This document shows, piece after piece, positions 1-7,166 of a stretch of 18,169 bases of DNA. This stretch comes from an uncultured Lachnospiraceae bacterium (GTDB taxonomy: Bacteria; Bacillota_A; Clostridia; Lachnospirales; Lachnospiraceae): positions 1-18,169 of the forward strand of contig CAMWMM010000033.1 of assembly GCA_947175285.1 (NCBI GenBank), written 5' to 3'. Position 1 is the first letter of the stretch. Each line of letters begins with the position of its first letter. The translations under genes were made by a program, and so were the position numbers. The notes below the pieces were generated by a model. It worked only from the letters and a program-made list of their open reading frames with translations, made no database searches and was not told the origin of the DNA.

Positions 1-593
1 AGGAAACCAGATACAAGCATCTGCCTTCCACAACAATCATTTTTATCACACAGGAGGATATTTTCGGCAAGGACTTAGCTATGTATACTTTCAGCGAGCG
101 TTGCGAAGAAGTACCGGAATTGTCACTGGAAGACGGTACGAGTAAGATATTTCTAAATATGACGAGTAAAAACGGCAGACCGGAACTAATCAGCCTGCTT
201 CAGTACATGAAACATACCACACTGAATAATGAAAATATTATAGTAAAAGATAAACGGATTCTGGATTTAGACAGAATCGTGGGCGAAGTAAAGCAGTCAG
301 AGGAATGGGAGGCAGTAGAAATGAATATCTTTGAACTTGGAGTGGCGCGCGGCGAAGAACTGGGAGAAAAACGTGGCGAAGAACGCGGAATCGAAAAAGG
401 TATTGCACAAAATTTAGTCAAAAACATTGACTCTGCAATGAAGAATCTGGGCATCAATCTCCAACAGGCTTGCGAGGCTCTTGGCACGTCCATTGAAGAA
501 TACGAGAATGCAAAGCAGACGCTTGCCCTGATGGAGGATATGCCTGCCGCTCCAGATAGTGCAGATGATGCAGACGATGAAATTTACTTTTGA
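1..593 (+). CDS. Rpn/PD-(D/E)XK nuclease family protein, 3' part (5' end outside window)
   Basis: The frame is open from base 3 with no stop, so the ATG at 81 is internal and the real start lies before the window. The visible text around 60-140, with a 'FITQEDIFGKD' stretch followed by 'DGTSKIFLNM', matches what I know of the Rpn/PD-(D/E)XK transposase-like family (recombination-promoting nuclease type). In that family this block follows the nuclease core; the catalytic residues are therefore not visible here. From about base 340 to 410 comes a charged (R/K)GEE-type repeat typical of the flexible linker in these proteins, then a helical C-terminal tail rich in Asp and Ala. An AGGAGG at 52-57 looks like a ribosome site but is in-frame coding sequence. 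These genes are often multicopy; whether this one is intact upstream cannot be judged. Confidence 0.75.
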   Translation, partial: ETRYKHLPSTTIIFITQEDIFGKDLAMYTFSERCEEVPELSLEDGTSKIFLNMTSKNGRPELISLLQYMKHTTLNNENIIVKDKRILDLDRIVGEVKQSEEWEAVEMNIFELGVARGEELGEKRGEERGIEKGIAQNLVKNIDSAMKNLGINLQQACEALGTSIEEYENAKQTLALMEDMPAAPDSADDADDEIYF

Positions 594-619
594 GCGAAAG
601 CGCTCTAACTGAAATCTGT

Positions 620-642
620 AAAAAGAGGGGGAAAATCCCCCC
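620..642 (-). terminator. Rho-independent terminator of the repeat lipoprotein gene
   Basis: The hairpin GGGGGA (627-632) / TCCCCC (636-641) lies directly after the minus-strand stop codon (643-645). On the minus strand it is followed by a T-rich tail (TCTTTTTA, bases 625 down to 618). On the plus strand no T tract follows, so it serves the minus-strand gene. A second small stem, GAGCG/CGCTC at 592-605, overlaps the end of the upstream plus-strand gene but has no T tract. Confidence 0.75.
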
Positions 643-3498
643 TTACTCAGTCATGGTCTCTCCTCCCATGAATTCTTCAAAGCTTTCTTTTTCAATCCAT
701 TGAAAACCTCTGGATTCCATGAAATCCTCTTCCGGATTCTTAGCAGGATCCCAGTATATGTACGCAGTCTTCCCTGTCTCCAATTCCCTGACGTAGATGC
801 CCGGAGAAGGCGTCTGTTCATACTCCGCAGGATCCATATCAATCACATTGTTACCATCAATACTGGAATATGCCATATATTTTCCGTCCGGGCTAAAACA
901 TGGTGAATAAAGATATTCCCCCAGATAGGTTACTTCGCTTGCAGGATAGTCTATCCGAAAGAAGGAAGAAGGTCCTACCTGAATAACCAGCCACCCTTCC
1001 TGCTCATTGCCCCTAAACTGCTTAACAAATACCATACCGTTATCTTCTTCCCGTATATCATCCCGAATCTTCTTTACTTTTTCCTGCATTCCCTGTAAAT
1101 CAAAACTCCATTGGTCTTCCCCATCCTCTATTCTCTTAATCGTGAGCAGACAAAAATCATCTTTACTTCCCGCAATCAAATCATCCTCTGAATTTGTTTT
1201 CATCAATATAAAGTATCCTTCACTTCTCATTTCTTTTTCCAGTTCCGATAATCTCTTATAATACTGTTCATCTGCCTCCTTGTAGGTATCTCCATCTTTT
1301 ACGATCAAAATTTCAGCGAGCCCTTCTGTATTCCTGCCTGTCTTTTCCCTCACTTTTTCTTTTTGAAAGAACAACGTCACAGTATTTACCAATTGAAATT
1401 CACTCCACTTTTCTGTTGTAACCCACTTGCAATCCGGCGAAATATACAGCACTTCGGTTCTCTCATCCTCATCGCTGTCATCTTCCAGCGGAAGCTGTTC
1501 TTTAAACTTTTGATAGAGTTCCTTTGCCTCTTCAATTGTCTGCGTATCGTTACTGATAATAGAGGGCTTTGCCTCCAATCCTGTTGCGCCTTTACTTAAA
1601 TCCGTATGACAAAACAGATAATAATCCATCTCCCCAAGATCTTCCATGCTACAGTAGCCCTTCATAATTGCATAGTCTATCCAAAACTGGCTTACCTCTA
1701 TGTCCTCAATTCCCGCTTCCGAGAGATACACATCGAACACAAGCGTTTTTCCTGTCTGCTCTCCATCGAACTGTTCAGGATAAAAGTAATATTGCAGGTG
1801 CATACACCCCTCTGCCTCATTGGACTTTACATAGTAACAGTCATATTTATTATCCGCTTTCCATCCATCTTCTATATAATAGTACGTGGAATACGGAACA
1901 CTGTATCGTTCATCTTTATCTTTGAGAAGCTCATATATTTCCCCCTTGTCTGCATTGTCCTCATCAAAATCCTTCAGGAACTTTTGCCCTATATAATCAC
2001 CTATTTCCGCCGCATCCGAAAATCCCCATATCTCTTCTTTCACTTCCCTGCTGCTATGCTCCACAGCTACGCTGTCAGGATCAAACTCACTAATCAGCAT
2101 ATACTCCACTTTCCTGTCAAGTACAGGGATTGCTGCCTCTGTGGTTCCGGATAAGACATTTCCTTTTTCCACCAGCAGAAGCCTGCTCTCTGCCTGCTTC
2201 TGCCTGACTGCCTGATATTCTTCCTCCCTTATCGGAAAAAAGTCTATATCAATATAACCAATCAGACCATCAGAAATGCCGACGTTACAGTCTATCACGA
2301 CTGCTTTCGCCGTATCCACTCCCATGTTCTGAAAATCCGGATAGAAATAAATCTGGAATCCTGCCCATCCGATAGAGATGAGGTCTATAAAAAAGCAGTC
2401 ATATTCCTCATCCACAATCCAATCCTCTCCCAGCGATTCCCAGTCCGCACCTGCAAAATCCGAGAAATCATATTCAAACCATTCCTCGTATTTCTCCACA
2501 TCCGCTCCTCTGTTTTCCATCACATGAAGGAAAATATCCGCCACACTTTCCGCACTAGCGCAGACATATCCGGATTTAAGCAGCCCCTCATTCTCCTGTT
2601 CATAAACCTTATCAGAATACATAAACCTTCTGAAATACGTTTCAAAATTCCACACCATATCCTCATGGCAGGGACTGCCATCCTTAATTACCTGCTCGTA
2701 AGTATCATCATCAAACAATCCATTCGGCAAAATCCCCTCTTCGATTCTGCCGAATCTCGCCGGTTCTACACTGATATCTGTCTTTATTTCACAAATCATT
2801 CCGCCGCCATCAACGCAGAGTGTAATACCTACTATGTTTGTCTCTTCTTCCGTCTCCTCTTTCCTTATTTCTTCCTGATTCGGATAAAAGTAATAAAAAA
2901 ACCGATATCCGCCTCCTCCGGATACAGGATTCATATCGTAATATCTGTCATAGATATACATGTCAGGTTCCCACTCTGTATCTAATAATTCCCAGTTTGT
3001 ATCCGCTAACTGCTGCAGCGCATACTCCGTGAAGTACGCTCTGTTTTTGTCACTGACCGCTCCATGATTTGTCACAACATCTTTTAAGATATTCCCAAGA
3101 AATACCTCAGTCTCACACATATAATCCGAAATATAGATTCCTTTGCCGACCATATCTTCATCCAACAGATACGCTCTATCCTGCTTGTACTCCATGCTGC
3201 TTTCCGGATCGGGTGAGAATCTAAGCAGGCTATACCCCAGAATATTCCCCTGTAATTTATCCGCACTTACATGAAAATAATCCTTCCACTCTTCGGCTTC
3301 TTCGCTTACGGCTTCGGGTTCCTGTGCAGGTTCTGTTTCTTCTTTGAAGGAGTTTTCCTCTTCCGGCTCTTCTATGGAAATCCCGTTCTCCTCATATGGC
3401 TGTGGCTCATCCGATGCCCCGCAGGCGGATAGGAACAGTATACTGCAAAGGATAAATATGCTGAGTTTTTCCTTATTTAATGTGTTTTTTGACTTCAT
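643..3498 (-). CDS. Large lipoprotein with three internal repeats and a PD40-like motif, function unknown
   Basis: 951 residues. The N terminus is a lipoprotein signal: basic start, hydrophobic stretch about 12-23, lipobox LSAC with Cys26 as the lipidated residue, so the protein should be anchored outside the membrane. An acidic Glu/Pro-rich linker (about 28-72) follows. Three units resemble one another: about 155-243, 336-423 and 516-608. Each has a Trp-containing segment, an Asp/Tyr-rich strand ending around Y-D-x-(Y/C), an aromatic FYYFYP / IYFYP / YYFYP motif (201-206, 383-387, 570-574), and a final beta-rich part. Near the C terminus, 864-879 carries a 'FSPDGKYMAY' motif like the WD40/PD40 beta-propeller repeat of TolB-type proteins. 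The start is supported by GGGAGG 8 nt upstream of ATG 3498. I do not recognise a named family; a surface sensor or binding protein is only a guess. Confidence 0.85.
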   Translation of the reverse strand: MKSKNTLNKEKLSIFILCSILFLSACGASDEPQPYEENGISIEEPEEENSFKEETEPAQEPEAVSEEAEEWKDYFHVSADKLQGNILGYSLLRFSPDPESSMEYKQDRAYLLDEDMVGKGIYISDYMCETEVFLGNILKDVVTNHGAVSDKNRAYFTEYALQQLADTNWELLDTEWEPDMYIYDRYYDMNPVSGGGGYRFFYYFYPNQEEIRKEETEEETNIVGITLCVDGGGMICEIKTDISVEPARFGRIEEGILPNGLFDDDTYEQVIKDGSPCHEDMVWNFETYFRRFMYSDKVYEQENEGLLKSGYVCASAESVADIFLHVMENRGADVEKYEEWFEYDFSDFAGADWESLGEDWIVDEEYDCFFIDLISIGWAGFQIYFYPDFQNMGVDTAKAVVIDCNVGISDGLIGYIDIDFFPIREEEYQAVRQKQAESRLLLVEKGNVLSGTTEAAIPVLDRKVEYMLISEFDPDSVAVEHSSREVKEEIWGFSDAAEIGDYIGQKFLKDFDEDNADKGEIYELLKDKDERYSVPYSTYYYIEDGWKADNKYDCYYVKSNEAEGCMHLQYYFYPEQFDGEQTGKTLVFDVYLSEAGIEDIEVSQFWIDYAIMKGYCSMEDLGEMDYYLFCHTDLSKGATGLEAKPSIISNDTQTIEEAKELYQKFKEQLPLEDDSDEDERTEVLYISPDCKWVTTEKWSEFQLVNTVTLFFQKEKVREKTGRNTEGLAEILIVKDGDTYKEADEQYYKRLSELEKEMRSEGYFILMKTNSEDDLIAGSKDDFCLLTIKRIEDGEDQWSFDLQGMQEKVKKIRDDIREEDNGMVFVKQFRGNEQEGWLVIQVGPSSFFRIDYPASEVTYLGEYLYSPCFSPDGKYMAYSSIDGNNVIDMDPAEYEQTPSPGIYVRELETGKTAYIYWDPAKNPEEDFMESRGFQWIEKESFEEFMGGETMTE

Positions 3499-3559
3499 TT
3501 GAAATGCCTCCCTGATGCTTTTCTACCTACATCATAAACCATCATTGCATCATTTTTGC

Positions 3560-3588
3560 ATCATATCTGTTACAAAAGTGTTACATTT
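3560..3588 (-). promoter_or_regulatory. Candidate promoter and regulator direct repeat for the lipoprotein gene
   Basis: On the minus strand a -10 box TATGAT lies at 3565-3560. The expected -35 position (3588-3583, AAATGT) is poor. Overlapping it are two identical heptamers, TGTTACA at 3568-3574 and 3579-3585 in plus-strand reading, starting 11 bp apart. Same-face direct repeats over a weak -35 are typical of OmpR/PhoB-family activation. Which regulator binds is unknown. Confidence 0.4.
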
Positions 3589-3650
3589 CAAATTTTTTAT
3601 TAAAAGTTAAAAAAAGATTGTTCTGTCCAAGATCAACCTTGATAATTGAA

Positions 3651-3679
3651 TAGACTTTACACTTTGACTGTGATATACT
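3651..3679 (+). promoter_or_regulatory. Extended -10 promoter of the coiled-coil gene
   Basis: TATACT at 3674-3679 is preceded by TGA (3671-3673), forming an extended -10 element. A weak -35-like TAGACT lies 17 bp upstream (3651-3656). Transcription would start near 3686, only a few bases before AGGAGG at 3689-3694, giving a very short leader. Confidence 0.5.
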
Positions 3680-3703
3680 TATTTGTACAGGAGGTACATG
3701 TAT

Positions 3704-3925
3704 ATGGATGATGAAATCAAAATGATGCTCAATGCCATATTAGAAGAAATGGGACGTGTAGAAGAACGGACAAACAAGCGTTTTGACAAAATAGAAGCCC
3801 GTTTGGAATCAATGCAACATGAAATCAATGCCTGTAAATTAGAAAAGGATACAATCAGCTTGTTAATAAAGAAAATCGATCAGCTTGAAAAGCGGATAGA
3901 AGAACTCGAAAAAAAGACAGCCTGA
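3704..3925 (+). CDS. Small coiled-coil protein, 73 residues, function unknown
   Basis: Almost the whole protein is predicted to be helical with heptad spacing of Leu, Ile and Met and many Glu/Lys residues, ending in a strongly charged KRIEELEKK segment. There is no signal peptide or membrane segment, so it is probably cytosolic and self-associating or a partner-binding helix. The start was chosen at ATG 3704 because AGGAGG (3689-3694) is 9 nt away. The ATG at 3698 would be only 3 nt from that site, and the upstream TTG at 3683 lies before it. It has its own promoter and is convergent with the M56/M23 gene, with which it can share the hairpin at 3979-4019. I do not recognise a named family. 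Confidence 0.65.
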   Translation: MDDEIKMMLNAILEEMGRVEERTNKRFDKIEARLESMQHEINACKLEKDTISLLIKKIDQLEKRIEELEKKTA

Positions 3926-3975
3926 CAAAACCAACAGCCTCCTTTACACTTTTTTATTTAGCTAATATGACAAGT

Positions 3976-4019
3976 TAAAAATCGAGTGCAAACGTATACA
4001 TACGTTGCGCACTCGATTT
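3976..4019 (-). terminator. Nested hairpin terminator, probably bidirectional
   Basis: An 11-bp outer stem (3979-3989 with 4009-4019) encloses a 6-bp inner stem (AACGTA 3991-3996 with TACGTT 4001-4006). In minus-strand reading it is followed by ATTTTTAAC, a good T tract, so it ends the M56/M23 transcript; the stop codon of that gene overlaps the stem. In plus-strand reading the tail ATTTATTCATATTC is weaker but could end the coiled-coil gene. Confidence 0.7.
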
Positions 4020-6639
4020 ATTCATATTCTTCAATTCCCATAAAGACAGGTTCTTCAGGCACCCCGTTCCTGCTCAATGAAAAATGCAGATGCGGTCCGG
4101 TGGAGCGTCCCGTGCTTCCTACAGTTGCAATCTTATCTCCGGCGCTCACCTTATCCCCCTCTGATACAAGAATTTCCTGACAGGCAGCATAGTAAGTACA
4201 TTCACTGTCTCCATGAAACAACATGACATAATTTCCGTCCGTATAATTAAATCCAACCGATATGACAGCGCCGTCTGCCGCAGCCAGCACATCCGAACCT
4301 TCCGCCGCCGCTAAATCAATACCTGCATGCGTTATTATCTCCTTTGTCATCGGATGCGTCCGCACACCAAATGTATCCGATATTCTTGTAGCTGCTGGAC
4401 AGGGATTCTGATATTGTATTGTCGTGCCTGTATAACCCTCCGGACTCTGGAAAGCCTCTGCCAGAATATCTGTACTCTGGAAGGTATCTGCCACCTCTTC
4501 CGATATCTCTATCCATTCATCAATCGTTAGTCCGTCTCGTCTGATATCGCCACCGGAAACATACTGTTCATCTACGGAAACCTCTCCTAACTGCAAATTC
4601 CTTTCCCCGAAACTTCCGCATGTTATCGTAAAACTTAATAAACTTAACCTTCGATACCAAATATCATCCGATTCATCTTTCTTTAAGCCGATTCGGGTAA
4701 ACAGTCTGATTTCTTCCTCATTTTTACCAAGAGAATATGCTATCGCTGTACCATCACAAACAACTTCTTTTATCTTTTCCATTGAAGATACGGATGCCGC
4801 AATCTCTATCGAACCGACTTTTTTCCCATTATCATAAACATCAATTTTACAATCGTCAGGAATGATTTCAAAACTTATCCGCTTCTGTATCTGTTTCATA
4901 ATTTCTTCTGTATCCAATGTGGACATGACAATCGTTCCCGTATCATAGCGGTCACACAGATAGAGATTCCAACGCTCCAAAGAAGAGGTATTTACAACTA
5001 TCTCCTTAAAGACGAAAGTTCTTGGCATTCCATCCTCCGCTAATGCATAGAGCGCCGTATTTTCTTCCATTCCATGTGGATAAGCCAACATCCAAGGTTC
5101 ATCAAAGTTATTTACGTCACTGCCGACCAAGATTTTGATTCCCCTAAATCCAAACTCTTTTGTATACATGCCATAAATTTTAATATCGGTATCGTCCGCG
5201 CCTTTTCTCCTCTCTAACAGATAAACATCTTCCTCTAAAACCTCTTCTCCGTTTTGGTAATATGCCTGTATATAATCGGAGGGATTCTTTGCACCCGTAA
5301 TTCCGGTAGTGGAACCGACAAGACCGATTCTTTCATCATAAGAAGCAAGCTTTTCCAATACTGCCTCAGAGCCGGTATAGAGTACTTCAGCCTTGAGCGC
5401 TTCACTCTCCGCAACTTTTTGCTTTTCCAGTTCTTCTATCAGTGCATTTTGTGCTTCCATTTCTGTCTGCAGTGCATTCAACGCCTCTTCCTCAGCCTGT
5501 TCCGCTTCAAGACGCTCCATGCTGTCCTGCATTTCTTCTATATTATCTAATACCTCATTTTCCCTTTTCCCGGAAAAAGTAACTGCAACCAACACTGCCG
5601 CCACAATAATGACTATTCCGGTCAATACTGCTAAATAAGTACGCTTCTTTGCAATTCTGAAAATCCGCTCCCGGATGCCCTTTTCTCCGCCGCTCATCGT
5701 CGAGGCAATCCCAATTCGGTTTCTTCCGTATGGTTCTTCTGCAATCAATACAAGCAGGGTCTTTCCATAGGCAATCCGCTCTTCTTCGCCAAGCAGCCTG
5801 AGAGCTGCTTCATCACAGGCAAGCTCACTGTCCTGCTTTGACAGATATGCCGCCGCCCATACAAGGGGATGAAACCAGTAAACCGCCGTTAAGATACATC
5901 TGACAATCACCCACACAGAATCAAAATGTCTGTAATGACAATATTCGTGCATCAGAATATGTTCAAGCCTTCTTTCATCCGACGCCATTTCCTTAGTCAG
6001 ATAAATTCTCCGTCCGCACAAGCAGGGGGAAGGCAATCCTTTTACGGTATAGACAGAAAGCTTATTACGGTATTTTTTCCTGCCCTTTAACGGTCTGGCA
6101 TTTTCCCGCAGATATTTCTTCCATTTTATCTGGTAAAAAACCATATAACCGCCGACACAAACGATTCCGGCAAGCCAGATAACGGTCAGGACTGTACTGC
6201 CGTCAACCGCTATGCTCCCAGAGCGCTGTCCGTTCAGCGAAAATGCCGTTGTATCAGACTCAGCGTTCTCTGCATTTCCTGTATTTTCCGGTATGAAAAC
6301 CGCCACGGTGCCTGCCGTCGTGCCGCCTGCTGCCGCATTGCCGCCGGTTGGCATACTACCGCCTGCCATATTGTCTGCCTGTATGCCTGCGCCGCTGTCC
6401 GAAACATCAGCGACTGCCATATCATTGTCCACATTGCTGTTTTCCCACATCAGGCTCTCCGGCAGAAAATTTAAGATACTGATGCTGCTGTTCCAAAGAG
6501 GTATAGGAATCATCAGGCGCAGAGCCACCGGAAGCCAGAGCGCATATTGCAGAATCGGGCTTATTTTTCCCCGCGCCAGAAAACGTATGAGTAAAACTGC
6601 CGTTATCAGTACAGATGATGTAATAACAATATCTCTCAT
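4018..6639 (-). CDS. BlaR1-like M56 membrane metallopeptidase fused to a C-terminal M23 (LytM) domain
   Basis: 873 residues. Membrane helices at about 5-22, 31-48, 149-169 and 335-354, plus a hydrophobic helix about 240-262 inside the peptidase. The gluzincin core is clear: HEYCH at 231-235 and ELACDEA at 272-278, as in BlaR1/MecR1, where the cytosolic protease triggers loss of the BlaI/MecI repressor. Between helices 2 and 3 lies a Gly/Ala-rich loop (about 80-115). After the last helix come a Glu-rich coiled coil (about 360-418), an unassigned middle region, and an M23 domain from about 750. The M23 domain has HAGID (H771, D775) and HLH (850-852) but Ala819 where the YAH catalytic His normally sits. 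The M23 domain takes the place of the penicillin-binding sensor of BlaR1. It overlaps the repressor gene upstream by 4 nt (ATGA), so the two are translationally coupled. Likely role: cell-wall sensing that controls the repressor; the ligand is inferred only. Confidence 0.9.
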   Translation of the reverse strand: MRDIVITSSVLITAVLLIRFLARGKISPILQYALWLPVALRLMIPIPLWNSSISILNFLPESLMWENSNVDNDMAVADVSDSGAGIQADNMAGGSMPTGGNAAAGGTTAGTVAVFIPENTGNAENAESDTTAFSLNGQRSGSIAVDGSTVLTVIWLAGIVCVGGYMVFYQIKWKKYLRENARPLKGRKKYRNKLSVYTVKGLPSPCLCGRRIYLTKEMASDERRLEHILMHEYCHYRHFDSVWVIVRCILTAVYWFHPLVWAAAYLSKQDSELACDEAALRLLGEEERIAYGKTLLVLIAEEPYGRNRIGIASTMSGGEKGIRERIFRIAKKRTYLAVLTGIVIIVAAVLVAVTFSGKRENEVLDNIEEMQDSMERLEAEQAEEEALNALQTEMEAQNALIEELEKQKVAESEALKAEVLYTGSEAVLEKLASYDERIGLVGSTTGITGAKNPSDYIQAYYQNGEEVLEEDVYLLERRKGADDTDIKIYGMYTKEFGFRGIKILVGSDVNNFDEPWMLAYPHGMEENTALYALAEDGMPRTFVFKEIVVNTSSLERWNLYLCDRYDTGTIVMSTLDTEEIMKQIQKRISFEIIPDDCKIDVYDNGKKVGSIEIAASVSSMEKIKEVVCDGTAIAYSLGKNEEEIRLFTRIGLKKDESDDIWYRRLSLLSFTITCGSFGERNLQLGEVSVDEQYVSGGDIRRDGLTIDEWIEISEEVADTFQSTDILAEAFQSPEGYTGTTIQYQNPCPAATRISDTFGVRTHPMTKEIITHAGIDLAAAEGSDVLAAADGAVISVGFNYTDGNYVMLFHGDSECTYYAACQEILVSEGDKVSAGDKIATVGSTGRSTGPHLHFSLSRNGVPEEPVFMGIEEYE

Positions 6640-7010
6640 AGGCTCTCCTCCTCTGCTTTTTTCAAGATGGCATGCAGTTCCGCAATTTCATCTTTGGACA
6701 ACGCTTTTTTCTCTACCATTGTATTGAGCATTAAACCCAGATGTCCGCCAAATACCTTGTCCAGAAACTCCTCTGTTTCCTGCAGTACCGCCTCTGATTT
6801 CTCAATATCCGGATAGTAGAGTTTCGCACGGTCTCCCTCTTCATAATGTACCGCGCCCTTTTCCTCCATCCGGCGCAGGAAAGTCATAACGGTGTGCTTC
6901 GTCCATCCCGTCGTTCCCTTAAAATGATTCGTAATCTGCATCATTGTTCTGGGCGCACTCTCCCACAGCAGATTCATCACTTTCCATTCCGCCTCCGACA
7001 GCTTAATCAT
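6636..7010 (-). CDS. BlaI/MecI/CopY family transcriptional repressor
   Basis: 124 residues, the usual length for the family. An N-terminal winged helix (about 1-75) contains the characteristic text 'LSEAEWKVMNLLW' and a recognition region 'GWTKHTVMTFLRRMEEKG'. The C-terminal helices (about 80-124) are the dimerisation part. The start is ATG 7010, preceded by GGGGAG with 7 nt spacing; an upstream in-frame ATG at 7121 lies in the promoter and is rejected. The stop overlaps the M56 peptidase start by 4 nt, the standard blaI-blaR1 arrangement. By family knowledge it binds as a dimer to dyad operators and is inactivated when the M56 partner is activated. The inverted arms at 7080-7140 around its own promoter are the obvious operator, suggesting autorepression. 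Confidence 0.93.
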   Translation of the reverse strand: MIKLSEAEWKVMNLLWESAPRTMMQITNHFKGTTGWTKHTVMTFLRRMEEKGAVHYEEGDRAKLYYPDIEKSEAVLQETEEFLDKVFGGHLGLMLNTMVEKKALSKDEIAELHAILKKAEEESL

Positions 7011-7079
7011 TATTCTACTCCCCGCTTTCTCTTTTTTATGTATCTTTTGATTTTTGAGTCCTATTCTATAAAACAAAAC

Positions 7080-7140
7080 GGTTGACAACTGACTACCTTT
7101 TATGCCACAAGTATATCTCATAGGTAGTCATATGTCAACC
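7080..7140 (-). promoter_or_regulatory. blaI-type promoter with two inverted operator arms
   Basis: In minus-strand reading, TTGACA (7138-7133), exactly 17 bp, then TATACT (7115-7110): a near-consensus sigma-A promoter, with a start expected near 7103. Two 18-bp arms face each other. GGTTGACAACTGACTACC (7080-7097) and GGTAGTCATATGTCAACC (7123-7140) match at 16 of 18 positions as inverted copies, with 25 bp between them. The upstream arm contains the -35 box and the downstream arm covers the early transcribed region. Each arm is itself a rough dyad of TTGACANNTGACTA type. A repressor bound at both would block polymerase. Confidence 0.75.
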
Positions 7141-7166
7141 ATATATTTCAGTATTTTTAAAGATGT

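Noticed and set aside
52..83. AGGAGG followed by ATG at 81 as a gene start
   Set aside because: The frame is open and family-like upstream to the window edge, and the 23-nt spacing is too long; the gene is partial.
1606..2154. 182-residue plus-strand open frame inside the lipoprotein gene
   Set aside because: Antisense to a gene with clear lipobox and repeats; no start signal or recognisable domain.
6212..6727. 171-residue plus-strand open frame
   Set aside because: Antisense to the strongly supported M56/M23 and BlaI genes, with low-complexity Pro/Ala text and no ribosome site; a shadow frame.
7011..7121. Longer BlaI with start at 7121
   Set aside because: The extra 37 residues would be encoded by the promoter and operator; ATG 7010 has a good ribosome site and gives the normal family length.
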